Assembly (NCBI GenBank): GCA_037178855.1
Contig: JASJZC010000002.1
Location: 2,914,001-2,978,000, forward strand
DNA from: Oscheius sp. JU75
Taxonomy: Eukaryota; Nematoda; Chromadorea; Rhabditida; Rhabditidae
Direction of reading: 5' to 3'
DNA: 64,000 bases
The notes beneath the pieces are model-generated. The model made no database searches. It had not been told where the DNA came from and was given only the letters and a program-made list of their open reading frames with translations. The position numbers and the translations under genes were made by a program. Position 1 is the first letter of the stretch, and each line of letters opens with the position of its first letter. Of the stretch, positions 35,371-46,828 are shown one piece after another.

Positions 35371-36928
35371 ATGCTTCTGGAGAACTCTTCAGATCCCGAC
35401 ACGATGTCGGATCGGTTCGACAATGTGACGACGTGCATACCGTTGTACAACATGGCTATGGAGCCAGCCTATTTGGTTTGTTTTGTACTGCACTTCTTAG
35501 GATAACGTTTCAGGCAGTAACACTCCCAGCTCTGGTCAGCCCAATAATTTGCATCGTTCTCATTTGCTGCTTTGTGGTACGATTCTATGAAAAAGGATGT
35601 TTTCATCCAAACTACAAGATTCTCCTCTTTTGCCAGTTATTTTTCACAACTATGTATTGTTCAGTTTTCTTGTATACTCACGTAATTTTTTGTATCTTCT
35701 AGTACCTTACGACTTTAGGGCTACCAACTTCTCTACAATGTTGTCTTCAGTAGAGATGACGTCTGCGCCTTGGTCCACTATGCAGCAGATTGTATAGTTG
35801 TATATTACGGTCTTGTTATCAGTATCACGGGCATGGTAGCTACTCAGGTAAGCTTCAGAGATATGAAAACACTGTTTAATTGCTAGCTTCTGTGTGGGCA
35901 ATTGCAGCCTCTACACCGTGTCCCACCCATGCCGTCGCAGCGGCGCCTCTAGAACTACCACCGCCGCTTTAGCAAAATTGAAGCTTGGGACGAAGTAGCT
36001 TTGCACGTTTGCCACCGTGTTTAGGAAATTGTTGGTTCTGCAACCTTCTTATCGACGAGTGCGTAATTGGTCTCAAATAGCCAAGATTCAATTTTGGCTA
36101 GTCCTTGCATAAGGGCGACACACCTTGCCAAAAAAATCTTCTGTGAGCAAACTCATTTTTAAACCCCAAGTTATGTGAGCTAGCACATTATTAAAACGGA
36201 CGATTACAGGTCTGCATTGGTATCGAAAGAATCGTCTCCACCATCTGGATACGTTCCTATGAAGTCTCCAATATTTTGCTAGGCATCATTCTAGCCGGCG
36301 GAGCAATGTCCCTTGCTATAGCTGTGTCTATTTATGTACTGTTTGATGTCAAATATGATGAATCCCGACTAACATGTATGGGTGTACCCTTCACTGCCGG
36401 AAGTAAGGCTTGGCTCCTCTACTATACAATTATTGTGCTGGATTTGATCACTGCTGGCCTATTTATGTGCTCATTGAAGCTGAATAAGGATCACGGAAAG
36501 GGACACAAGTTAGTTTGGGAGACAACACCGAATATTATTTCTCTTCAGCGCTTACGTACTTGGTATCAAGTACCAACGATTAGAAAATGCCAATGTGATA
36601 AAAATGCTACTGCCTAATGTCATTGCACACTGTTTGGTGTACTGTACATTCTCTGCAGCAGCAGCTTTTATTCGCACATACCAATATCTCTTTTCACCAC
36701 TCGTCTATCAAGTTATAGCTGTGGTCATAAACGTAATTTTTTCAAAGCCTTAAAACTTAAGATTTTTAGCTGGTTCCACATTATACTGTCATTGAACTCA
36801 CAGTCCTGCACATCGTTCTGACCAAGATGAGCGCCAAATCCCAGGAATTTATTCAAAAAGTTGGACAACATAATCGAGCCCATGAGAGAGACCTCTACTT
36901 TGAGGGATACTTGAACGCTTGGAAATGA
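35371..36928 (+). CDS. Nematode seven-transmembrane chemoreceptor, Sra/Sre-like (copy 2)
   Basis: Exons 35371-35475, 35514-35681, 35719-35847, 36210-36508, 36549-36732 and 36770-36928 give 347 residues. A second in-frame ATG at 35404 would give 336 and aligns better with the short extracellular N-termini of the other copies. Marks: GCFHPNYKILLFCQLFFTT, SITGMVATQ, VCIGIERIVSTIW, SYE, LTCMGVPFTAGSKA, ENANVIKMLLPNV, NLVPHYTVIEL and the tail DLYFEGYLNAWK. Introns are 37-40 bp except 35848-36209 (362 bp), whose GC-rich middle part has no counterpart in the other copies. AATAAA begins four bases past the stop, at 36932. It lies 0.6 kb from a second receptor in the same orientation, a tandem pair. 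Probably a G-protein-coupled sensory receptor; ligand unknown. Confidence 0.9.
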
Positions 36929-37540
36929 TTCAATAAATTCTATCTACTTGCTACCATTTTTTCTGTTCTCGTTCTAATCGCAAATTGAGTTGCCTCCCTT
37001 TTCTCTTTCTATTGATACTTTGCAGCTGTCCCCCTTTGATCCCAGACAGGACGTGTGCAATTCCTGTTCCATGATGAGCTACCCTCTGTGAATTGTCATT
37101 TTAAGGATAAGGAAATTGACCTTTTTCTGCTGCAGAGAGTGATAGTGTTTGAACTCGTTGCACTTTGTAAAGATCTAAACTCTAGATTAGTCTGTGCCTC
37201 CTCTTGATCCTAGCAATTTTTCATGTTTATTGAACCTTGCTCACATTCTATTGTTTTCCACCCATCCAAAATTGCTCTCCAATTTACGCTGCCGAGCAAG
37301 AATACTGAAAAAGGTGCTGATTTTAAACCTGCTGAATATTAATCGCGGTACACGGAATGTTATTGCTCCCGCGATTTGATTCTTTGTGTTCTACTACAGT
37401 AAAGAGGGTAATAAAGAGCGAGACACAATTTCCATATTGAAGTAATTTCGCTAACTGTATGGGAGAACCTTTTCTCAAACGATGTTTCATCTCATGACCA
37501 AAATTTCTCATAGTTCAGACTTTTTCCCAGTCTTTCAGGA

Positions 37541-38807
37541 ATGGATCCAAAGAACTGCTCGGCGACTCACAAGATAGTTACTCACCCGGTTTTTATGGTA
37601 TGACCTCACAGCTTATCAAAATGTTTATTTTTAAGACTGTAACCTTCCCACAGCTAATTTCACCATTCGTAGCTCTATTAGCGATGGTTTGGTTCAGTTT
37701 AAAGTTTTTCCGAAGAGGAGATTTTCATAAGAATGCAAAAGTAAGGGTAACAATATAAAAATAACTTTTCTTTCACAGATTTTACTGGCCTGCCAGTTAT
37801 TTTTCTCGTCAATATATTGTATTTCATTCATACTCGTCGATGTTAGTTAGTTTTTAAAAGGCGCTTAACCTAATTCAGTCTTTGCTCCTGTTTAACATCC
37901 TTTTTCGTCAATACAACCACTGCTTTTTTCTTTTTTATGCCAAAGATTGCGTGGCAATATTTTATTCAATAACAATTAGTGTTACTGGTATGGCAGCTAC
38001 ACAAGTATGTTTTAATCTACACAAGTAAAGCTTCACAATACTACTTGTCAGGTTTGCATCGGGATTGAACGAATAGTCTCTACGATTTATGTTAAAAATT
38101 ACGAGAAGTTTAGTATCCGACTAGGAATCGGCCTGGCTGCCCTTGTTGTAAGTTACCTTTTATCTTCTACTTGCAAAGTTTAAGTTTCTTCTCTCCATCA
38201 TCACCGCTCTTATAGTTCTGAGCAGTTACGATCCTTACGAGGAGCGAGGTAGTTGTCTCGGTGTTCCTGCGTCTGCCGGGCACAAATCTCGTCTTCTGTA
38301 CTATGTCATAATTACCTGCGATGCCGCAACAGTTATCCTCTTCTTATATACTTGGAAACTCAATTCGAAAGTGGGAATCGATCAGAAGTTAGATTTTTGT
38401 AATTGATCAATAGAAAAAGTTTAGTCACCTCGCGTTGGGAATAAAATATCAGCGGAATGAAAATGCGAATGTAATAAAAATGCTGCTTCCTAACGTCGTA
38501 GCTCATGGAATTGTCTACGGGAGTTTCTCCATAGGTACGTTGTTATTTAGAATAGTTTCAAATCGGTTTAGCCGCCACTATTCTCCGAGACAACGAGAAG
38601 AACATTCATAACGATTTGGTCTACCAGGTCGTAGCAGTTTTTATCAACTTTGTTCCACACTACACAGTCGTCGAGATTGTTGTCTTGCATTGGATCATGC
38701 ATAGAACCTTAAAAAGAAGCCAAGACTATCGGCAACAAGTGTCTATGCAGTCCAGAGAAAGTGAAAAGGACGTGTATTTTTCTAATTACAGTAAATTATG
38801 GAATTGA
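37541..38807 (+). CDS. Nematode seven-transmembrane chemoreceptor, Sra/Sre-like (copy 3)
   Basis: Exons 37541-37597, 37654-37740, 37779-37841, 37879-38004, 38052-38147, 38185-38387, 38425-38534 and 38572-38807 give 325 residues. ATG comes two bases after CTTTCAG, the layout of a trans-spliced start. Marks: GDFHKNAKILLACQLFFSS, SVTGMAATQ, VCIGIERIVSTIY, NYE, CLGVPASAGHKS, ENANVIKMLLPNV, FVPHYTVVEI and a tail ending VYFSNYSKLWN. It has an extra intron after NAK that copies 1 and 2 lack, and lacks the intron that splits N/xVPHYT in both of them. Intron gain and loss therefore occurred within this small family. Confidence 0.9.
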
Positions 38808-39126
38808 CTATCGTGTTATCATTGTTCCCGTTGAGCTTTGATTTTATGTATTCGTGTTTTGACCAGCGAATGAAAAATCCACGAATTACGTGCTCACATT
38901 GAGACTCCGCAGTTGTTTGAACTCTTGATTCATTAATTACATACCAACGCCAACCCCAAATTTCTAGTGGCTTGAAGGGAGGACTGTAAAGCTTAGTGAT
39001 GTAATTATATATCCGCTCGCAGGTCTAGATCAGCAAATCCAATTCAAACATTTTACTCACTTTGAGCCTTTTTCCCTATTAACGACGAACTGTGCGCCTA
39101 TGACATGCACCCTTTCCATTCAAGAA

Positions 39127-39156
39127 ATGCGTTTAGTCGGGTTTGACTAAACGCAT
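39127..39156. repeat. Palindrome, 12-bp arms
   Basis: ATGCGTTTAGTC and its exact complement are separated by GGGTTT. The function is not evident. Confidence 0.9.
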
Positions 39157-39640
39157 GTATGTTTCTTTTGTTGACACAGCGAAACAGTGAGCCTCTTTTT
39201 TAAATCCAGCCTTTCCAACAGATTCCTTTCTATTTTCGAATTACTCAGTGTGACTCATATATTAGGTCTCGGAAATTTTGTTAGTACATAACTACTACAT
39301 TAAGATTTTACGTCTTTGATGTAATTTCTCACTGTCGTTCTCGTTGTAGCCACCGATGATTCACACGCTTGCTTTGACCATTTCTCGAGGTGCAAGGCTT
39401 ATTGTTCGCTCTTCTGGGCGTGCAGATAGATAAGAGTTCGTTTAGATTTAGTGGCTATGGTGACTTGGTGTTTTGACTCACGGAGCTTTGATTAATACTT
39501 TTGTAGTAGAAAAGAAACAAGCGCCGAAAAACGGCAAAAAAAAGTTCTGAGCGCAAAAGAGCTATTCTTTCTGACAGTAATTCTTCCTCAAAATAGTCTT
39601 CTTAAAGCTATTAGCGAAAGAGAAATGGTGGTGCACTTGC

Positions 39641-39710
39641 TTTTGAAGCCCGATTATGACGAAACTTTTCCACAGATTTTGAAGCCTGATTATGGCGAAA
39701 CTTTTCCACA
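39641..39710 (+). repeat. 34-bp direct tandem repeat
   Basis: Copies 39641-39674 and 39677-39710 (TTTTGAAGCC..GAAACTTTTCCACA) differ at two positions. Confidence 0.9.
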
Positions 39711-40175
39711 AACTGCTCCAATTTCTAACTAGACAAGAAGCGGCGCCTGAGGTAGTTATTCACACCCTTTAGACATTAGTCTTATCTTGACCACAGGAGG
39801 AAGATTAGAAAGGGTGCTTCCATTATAAAAGGAAGGCTCAGGTTTTCTAACCACATCAACTTCGAAGTCCTTCCACTCTACGAGCTTTTCAACATGTATC
39901 TCCGATTGTAATTTCTTAGAGCCTCAGTATTTTTATTGCATTGCCCAGCCATCTACTAATCACAGTCTGCCAGACATTTTGAGCCTACAATCTTTTGAGA
40001 CAGGTTTTTGGATTTTGTCCAATCTAGGATAGTATACTCTCCCAGCTGACCTTCTCTAGAGCTGACAGGTCTTGTCAAGGGCTCTGATAGTTTAGACTGA
40101 ATTGTCCAAACATTAACTTCTTACCGTCTGCCAGATCCTACCTTAACAATTGGCAGAAGGCCTCCGTCAACTCTA

Positions 40176-40283
40176 ATCTGGGATAACATTTGACTATGTT
40201 TGTGGCCTTTTCTGTCAAACGTTATTCCAGTTTAGAGTTGACAAGACGAGTTAGAAGAGGCAAACAGTTTAAGTTACAACACG
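40176..40283 (+). repeat. Dispersed repeat copy, upstream of coiled-coil gene
   Basis: Partner of 1799-1905 in the MCAT intron. Here it lies about 115 bp before a start codon. Confidence 0.6.
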
Positions 40284-40397
40284 CACACGGACAATGTGAG
40301 TCGCCTAGAACTTGTTCAAAGAGCTTTAAAATTCTCTCACTTGTGACAATTTGTCAGACTTCTTATGTCCAAATTCAATTCCAGAAGGATCACAGCC

Positions 40398-40664
40398 ATG
40401 TCATCACGTGATGAGGATAGAAAGCGAGAGCAAGAGCTTCGTGAGGAACTTGCAAGAGAGCAGGAGATAGCTCGTCAATTGGAAGCAGAGCAGAGGCGTC
40501 TTGAAGCGGCGACAAGAGCTGAAGAAAGAAGGCTGGCCCTAGAAGAAGAAAAAGAAGCCAAAAGGCTGGCATCAGAAGAGGAGCAAGCTAAACGAGATCG
40601 TGAAAGGGAGGAGGAAAGTAGGAGAAGGGAGGAGGAAAGAAAGAGAAGCCAGGAAGAGAACTGA
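40398..40664 (+). CDS. Small charged coiled-coil protein
   Basis: Single exon, 88 residues, almost entirely Glu/Arg/Lys/Gln/Ala with heptad-like spacing (REQELREELAREQEIARQLE and onward), predicted to be one continuous helix. ATG 40398 is preferred over the in-frame ATG at 40365 because an acceptor-like AATTCCAG ends at 40384, just upstream, which fits trans-splicing. AATAAA at 40781 fits the mRNA end. It converges with the EFCAB7-like gene (stop at 40879). No catalytic or binding motif; role unknown. It resembles the pair at 46.0-46.8 kb in size and composition. Confidence 0.6.
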   Translation: MSSRDEDRKREQELREELAREQEIARQLEAEQRRLEAATRAEERRLALEEEKEAKRLASEEEQAKRDREREEESRRREEERKRSQEEN

Positions 40665-40878
40665 AAAATCTGTGCGCAAACTATACGTCTTCTCAAAATT
40701 TTTATTATCAGGAGCAATGGCACCCAACTCCATGTTTAATTCTCCAGCAGTATTATTGTCTTTTCTTGGTTCAATGGCAAAATAAATGCATCACATTTTT
40801 TAAAGCTTTCGGTTAGTCACCCCAAGATAGTCATTTTGTTTGAAACGAAAAGACGCGGGCCAGAAAAGTGATCAGTTT

Positions 40879-43800
40879 TCAAACAACACTAGCTTTGCTT
40901 CCTTTTGTAGCATTTGAGGCTCTTCTTGCCATCGGATCCCTCTTCGGCTCATCTTCTTCTCGCTCCATGTGATATTCGATCTTGTAATTTGGCTTTGTAG
41001 CTACCCAGGCACAGATTAGAACCTGAAGCGAGCTATAGAGCTGTAGTTGAAAAATCTACCAGCTCACTCTCAAAAGTGAAAGGCTTGATGCTTGTTTGAC
41101 CGCTGATGAAATGCCACTTGATGTTTTCTGACTTTTCAATGACCACTCGGTAACCGGCGTTGTCCAGCGACTGAAAAAAAAACTTGAGAAGATTGTTTAA
41201 TGCTTTGGCGTTTGTGCATGCTCGACAAAATTTTGGGGGAATAAACTGAAATATAGAATTTGTGAATGCGCTTTTTCTTCTTAAAAAAATTGCGCCCACA
41301 TTTCTCTTTTTTTACATATTTTCCATCTTGAACTTTGAAAAAGTAACTAGCTGCCTAGGCAGCTTCGTCGTCAACTACTCTTGTTCTACTGTGTTACTCT
41401 TTACAAGAGCATTCATCTATTTTAAATTGTCCTCGCGTCTCTGTCTGTCTGAAGCCAATATTGCCAATTAGTGTGCACTATTTTGTGCGCACACTAACTG
41501 TTTGCAAGTCAAGTCAGTTCGGGAGATACCTTCTTTGGGAGGACGTTGCTTCTGTCACGGTACCTCGATTGAAGGGAATGCGGACAGGTTGAAGTGGGAG
41601 GAAAGGGTCACGACAGTTGGACAGAAGGAAGTAGAAATCGAGCAGTTTTGAAAGAATCGGATTATATCCGCCTCTTGACTCCTAGCCCCTATTTCTGGCA
41701 TTGAGCCCCAAGGGGCGTTAGCATCCCTTGTTCTATTTCAAACTTTAAAGTTCTATTGCAAACTTTTGGCCCAAACTAATTGGCAATAATTTATCGCTTG
41801 TTTTGTAGCCTCGTACAAACAAACAGAGTCCACCACAAAAGTCATCGCGCCTTAGATAGTAGTGATCAGCCGTCTACGACGGGAGAGACAATATGAAATC
41901 TTTTGAAATATCTTTAAAAGCTGTCGCCTCTGTCCATCCGAAGCCTTTTGCATTTGTACGAAAAAAAAAGATTAAAACCTGTAAAAATAGTTTGTGAAGC
42001 ATTGCCACGATTATTGTTTTTTATGATGATTTGTTTCCCCGTGAGGGTATATACGGTTTTCAGTCGATTTTTATCATAGCTGGGATCGGCAGAGAGAGAG
42101 AGAGAGAGAGCGAGTAGCGCAACCCGATCAACGTAGGGACCCCTTCCGCAAACTCAAAAACGACCGTTGAAGTGAGAGAAATAGCGGTAGCACACAGAAT
42201 CGGATATCCATTGTAGAAGAGAGTGGGGGATAACTCTACAACTTTCCATCGAATAGATCCAATTGGATCAGTGAGCAAGAACTCTTTTTAGAGGTGGGCG
42301 AAAGGGGTTTGAGGGAATAGCTGTGAGTAAAACAGTCGATCAAATGAAAGATGAGTCTGTCTACCACGTAAAAGCGTCAATCAAGTTTGTGAAAAATTCT
42401 TTCAATTGCCCTCAGTTTTGACACTTCGACACTCCTAACTTTGTCCAGAGCGACGTTGCCAGACGGCTGGTAAGGAAATAACTTCAAATGAGATAATTTG
42501 CTACCCAATTAATACGCTTTGAGATTTGGCGCTAAACAAAAGTTCGGCTGTAGAGATATAAAGGCTCTAAGAAGATTGTTACTTACCCTAATCCTATCAA
42601 CTATAGTCAAGCCGAAATAGTTTGTGCTGAAAGTCCGAGGCTCGAGTTCACAGTTCTTGTCCACTGTTCCCAGACTGAAACCTACTTTTGTAAACGCTCG
42701 GAAACAAAAAGTACCTGTAAAACTGCGAGATCATGCTGTCCCTCATCTCCTTGTTCACTCTGACTAGTTTAGGTAGAATCAACGGTGTCACATTGTCATG
42801 GCACTTGATGTCAATCAAAAAAGGAGTGCTCTGAAACAGGTACACCTTATCCTCATAAAAAGTATTACATTGACAAGTCTCAGCTTTTCGTCAAACCCCA
42901 TTTGTATCAACGAGGCCCAGCAATCTTGCAGAGTTCCCTCATCGTTTCTAGCCAACTCCAGCTGAAATCTTTCTTGCACCGATTAAGTGAAAGGTGTACC
43001 ATATGGAACTCGAAAAACCCACTGAGTGTGAGTCTGTCATCATGGAAGTTGACCATCTGTTTCATTTTTCGCCAGTCCTAGAGAATTTTAAACGTTTCGG
43101 GAAGTGGACACCTACTTCTTCAGTAACTGAAGTATCTCCCGAGGCAAGAGCATAGGCATTGTACTCGTCCATGCTCATGAAACCGTCCCCATCCAGATCG
43201 AACATGTCAAAAATGTTCATCAGGGTTATTCTAAAGTTAGTAATTACCACTGCCACTGTTACTGTCACTTACTTGAACAGCTTCGAAACCTTTCCATCAG
43301 CTATGATAGTCTCATTATTTACTCGTCCAGCATTTCTCTTCTCCGTCGTCCCAAGACTCATTACCACCATTTGACAGTCATTTTCCAGTGTCAGCTGGTC
43401 GGTTGCGAAGCCCTGGAAATGATTCTTTTTTCTAGCTCCGCATTCCAGGTTTCTCTCAGCCACACTCTCTATGTTTGCCGAAGCGGTCGACAGCAGCTCA
43501 AATTTGCCCTTTCCGCCCCAATGAATAAGTTACTGTTACGAGGACATGTTGACAGTTGACTGTGGGTAAATACGATCCAGGGGTATAAAATTAGAGAGAA
43601 GAGTGAAGGAGATCAACCTACAGTCGTCATGTCTGCTAAGCTGTAAGTTTCGAAGGTCTAAACCTTTTGGGATTTCCCACCTAGAGGTCGTCGAGAGTTC
43701 CGTTCACAAAACGTTTGTAAGTATATCATCTTTCAGCATCCTTCTCGTCGCCCTTGTCGCCCTCTTTGCCCTGGCTACTGTCACCGAGGCTCAGGTATGT

Positions 43801-45494
43801 CAACTTTTTGAAACCTGACCAAGGCTGTTGGGTCTGTAACTAATCATTTCATAAACTGGTGGAGAAAATGATAGTGAGTAGCAGTAGGCCTTGTCATTGT
43901 AGTCAAAATTTTGAACCGGTTAGATCCCCTCTGGTTTCCTCATTCTGGCAACATTGTCCATGTCCCATCAGTTAGCATTTGACAAAACATGACCGGTTTT
44001 AAGAGTTGTATGACAGGAGGAAACTATGAAGATTTCCCTGTCCAAAAGAGTCAGAATACATTTCCCTGTCGCTATGTCTAGGTTTTGCGAGAATTCAGCA
44101 CCTGGAAGAGTACCGGTATGCGTGAAAAGCTTGGAAAGGTTCTTTTGGGTTCTTGCTCACATTTAGTTCTGATGTTAAAAGCACAACATCTTAAAGTTTC
44201 AGTACTACGGAGGACTTGGCTACGGCTACGGAAACTACTACGGAGCCGGATATGGAAACTACTACGGCAGCAGCTACTATGGCGGATACCCCAGCTACTA
44301 CGGAGGCTACGGACTCGGAGGATACTACGGAAAGAAGTAAACTCTCTCCTCTCTTTCATCTACTCGCTCAGTCACACACACTGCCACAATAAAGCTTGAA
44401 CCGGTTCAAACCTCTTCAGTCATTTCGTTCGTGACTCCGATAAAGTTGCCTTGCTTGTCTCTGATCAAGAGAAAAAGATCGTTAGTGAAGGGATGTTCGC
44501 CACTTTTAGGAACATAGCTGTTAGCTGAAAATAACGGAAAGTGACTTATCAATTCAACTTAAACCAACAGTTTTGAGCGAGTTTCATCGAAATAGTTGCC
44601 TGACACTTCTCCGGCAGCTTGATCACATAGGTTGTGGTAATCAGAGGCGGTGAGATTATCAGCATTCCCCGGATCTGAACAGATTTTGTTACCAGTAGTC
44701 TACTCACTCCAGTAGACTTCTCAACAGGTTCGTACTCCTGTTTACCACTCACAGTTGGGGAGTCTTTGCCCGCTGAAAGTTCCATCTATACTTCAAGGAA
44801 AGAACATACAAGCCAGGGTCAAAATTGCCTCTTTTCTTGTGGCCTCCATGGCTTTCATTAGCTGAATTTGGAGTTCAGTTAGTACAATGAATGTGTAGAA
44901 AGCACCTCTGACACGTCTAGATCTCCGTTTGCTAATGTATAGCGTTTCAACTCGTCTTCTACCACGTCGTGTAGTTCTGGGTAAGTATGAGTCTGGAAAT
45001 CGGTCTGTTCCTCTCCGTCACTCTGCCTCTCTGCCTTTCTGTCTGTCTCCTGTCATGCAATTGGTTTGACTTTCCAAGGAGACACGACGAGTAGAGCTGC
45101 TAACCAAGATGAACTACCGATTCTATGTATCTCTTTCTCTCTGTCTGTCTCTTGACTCACAATACAGTCCATCAAATCCGAAGCCCTGCATCCAGAGAAG
45201 TATTCCTTTTGTGTCTCTGACAGATGGTCTGGGAAAGGAGTGACCTCGTAACGTAGATAAATATTGTAGGCCTCTTCAACTGTTATGGATTCTGAATTTT
45301 CCGTTACCGTTGAAACAGAATGTTTTACCCTTCCCTAAAGTATTCCAAGCCGACTCAATCTGCCCAAAATGAAGCGGTTTTCCGGCACAGGCTATTACTG
45401 ATAGGAGACGATCCAAAGTTATAGGATCGTCGTTGTTAACACGACGTAGTATTCGACGAAATTCACGTTGAGAAAGGGAGCTGCTGTCTGACAT
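40879..45494 (-). CDS. EFCAB7: EFCAB7-like EF-hand protein
   Basis: Minus-strand exons 45494-45329, 45291-45161, 44992-44906, 44861-44810, 44772-44569, 44524-44412, 43508-43273, 43230-43116, 43077-43000, 42961-42869, 42830-42715, 42674-42587, 42466-42440, 41245-41060 and 41022-40879; 611 residues against about 630 in the human protein. The N-terminal helical EF-like region (ITLDRLLSVIACAGKP, ITVEEAYNIYLRYE) is followed by a beta-rich middle, then a canonical EF-hand loop DLDGDGFMSMDE near residue 341, then the family-typical DWRKMKQ, LTLSGFFEFHM, CWASLIQMGF, STPFLIDI order. In vertebrates EFCAB7 works with IQCE to hold the EVC complex at the ciliary base. That role is not established for nematodes. 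The start of exon 7 uses a poor acceptor (GGAAAG; TTTGAG at 43496 is an alternative) and the 27-bp exon 13 is tentative. Intron 43509-44411 contains another gene on the opposite strand. Confidence 0.8.
43584..43590 (+). promoter_or_regulatory. TATA box of the Tyr/Gly-peptide gene
   Basis: TATAAAA lies 45 bp before the ATG at 43629, at a plausible distance for a short leader. It suits a strongly inducible small gene. Confidence 0.55.
43629..44340 (+). CDS. Secreted Tyr/Gly-rich peptide precursor (YGGYG type)
   Basis: Exons 43629-43642, 43737-43794 and 44203-44340 give a 69-residue precursor. The first 23 residues are a clean signal peptide (MSAKL, then ILLVALVALFALATVTEA). The mature part starts QYYGGLGYGYGNYYG and ends LGGYYGKK: about 46 residues, nearly all Tyr, Gly, Ser and Asn, no cysteine. 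This composition and size match nematode YGGW/NLP- and caenacin-type epidermal antimicrobial peptides, and also some cuticle or grinder glycine-rich proteins; the antimicrobial role is inference. AATAAA is at 44388. The gene lies wholly within an intron of the EFCAB7-like gene, on the other strand. Confidence 0.8.
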
Positions 45495-46039
45495 TCTAAA
45501 AATATAAAGAATAGGTGCAAAACAGCTATCCGAAAAGGTAGGGCCCGCGTGTTGTCATGGCAACTCTCGGACGTTGGTCAGTCCGAATGGCAATCCTAAT
45601 TAGCGCCGAAGCTGAACAGCAAACCAATTAGAGAGGGGAATTAGATGAGGTAAGCAGTGTTCCTGCTCTCGAGCAGAGTGAAAACCATAGAAATAGGGAA
45701 CAAAAATGGAAGAAAACGATGAGTGGTACTTGTAAGAGACCAGAGGGCAGAAAAGAGTCTTTTTCGGATGTCAAGTGACTATCAGAAAGTTGAGGACGAC
45801 TTTGAACAAACGCTAGTCGCAAACTAAACTCTCTCACCAGTAAAGTTTCTGTAACTTGTTGCCATTGGTTATTTCGGGTCACTCGAAAAGACTTTGAGCA
45901 GATGATACAGCGATTTCCGGTGACTAAAAGCTTCAGCAAACAGCTGTTGGATTCTTATCAGTGAACTACAAATAGCTGTCTTTCACCACTTTAAGCCATA
46001 GTCTTCTCTTTAAATTTCACGACCTTATTTCAGAGAACC
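45495..46039. other. Possible divergent promoter region
   Basis: Sits between the EFCAB7-like start (minus) and the first of two coiled-coil genes (plus). No coding exon seen. Confidence 0.5.
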
Positions 46040-46225
46040 ATGGAAAGAAAGCCCAAGAAGGAGCTCAAGAAACAAGAGAACGCGGAGAAGAAGAAAGACC
46101 TTCAGCGGGAAGCACAACATCAGAAACGAGAAGCATTGCAGGCGGACGACGAAGAGCCAAAGGATATTGAGGAGCTATATCAAAAGGAGATGAGCGAGGC
46201 TCTCGAAGTGTATCTTCAACAGTAG
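46040..46225 (+). CDS. Small coiled-coil protein, copy A of a tandem pair
   Basis: Single exon, 61 residues, Lys/Glu/Gln-rich (RKPKKELKKQENAEKKK), ending EMSEALEVYLQQ. The ATG comes six bases after ATTTCAG, as in a trans-spliced start. The C-terminal twelve residues match the gene 0.36 kb downstream (VMAQALEEYQRQ), which indicates a tandem duplication. No AATAAA lies between the two, so they may be co-transcribed as an operon; that is inference. No known domain. Confidence 0.6.
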   Translation: MERKPKKELKKQENAEKKKDLQREAQHQKREALQADDEEPKDIEELYQKEMSEALEVYLQQ

Positions 46226-46588
46226 ATAACCCAGTTTTGGTGTCCCCAAGGGCATATTACCTTTGTCTCACAGCAGTAAAGACAGTTAACAAGCATGTAC
46301 ACTTGAAAAATTGCGTCCACTTCGACCACAGACTGTTTCAAAATGTTTTGAGAATTTGAGACTCAAGTTGCTTGGTTTCAAAGCTCTTCCATTGCAAATC
46401 TGTCCCTTGTTGCACACTATTTCAACAAAATTCATGAACCCATAAAGCAGGACCAGTTCGATGACTCAATCTTTTTACGAGGTAACAATGTTTGCCCTGT
46501 TCTCACCTACAAATAGCCAGGCAATTCTAAAAGATAGGAGTGCCCTCTTTGAAATTCCTTTCTTTAGGAAAATCTTCACTTTCAGGTA
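46226..46588. other. Spacer between the paired coiled-coil genes
   Basis: No coding exon and no polyadenylation signal seen. It ends in a TTTCAG directly before the next ATG. Confidence 0.5.
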
Positions 46589-46828
46589 ATGGACCGCAAG
46601 AAACAGGAAGCCATTGAGAGAGAGAAGGAGAAAGAACAGTACCAGCGAGAAAAGACCGAGAAAGAAGTGGAGCGTCAACGGCGGAAACAAGAGGAAGCGG
46701 ATAAGAAGAGAGAGATGCAGGAAGAAATAATGCGACAGATGGTAAAAAACATGGAATCTCCACAAAACAGTGATGAAATACTGAAACTAGTCATGGCGCA
46801 AGCTCTAGAGGAATATCAGAGGCAGTAG
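46589..46828 (+). CDS. Small coiled-coil protein, copy B of a tandem pair
   Basis: Single exon, 79 residues: a charged helix (REKEKEQYQREKTEKEVERQ) followed by a short non-coiled tail with ILKLVMAQALEEYQRQ, related to the end of copy A. ATG 46589 comes three bases after CTTTCAG. AATAAA at 46912 fits the message end. The minus-strand frames over it are hydrophobic shadows. Role unknown. Confidence 0.65.
   Translation: MDRKKQEAIEREKEKEQYQREKTEKEVERQRRKQEEADKKREMQEEIMRQMVKNMESPQNSDEILKLVMAQALEEYQRQ

Larger units (their letters stand above)
38808..40175. other. Intergenic stretch, no gene seen
   Basis: No coding exon supported. It holds a palindrome at 39127-39156 and a direct tandem repeat at 39641-39710. 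Confidence 0.6.

Noticed and set aside
46475-46765. Hydrophobic minus-strand frames opposite the second coiled-coil gene
   Set aside because: They are the reverse reading of Glu/Lys/Arg codons of a real plus-strand gene.
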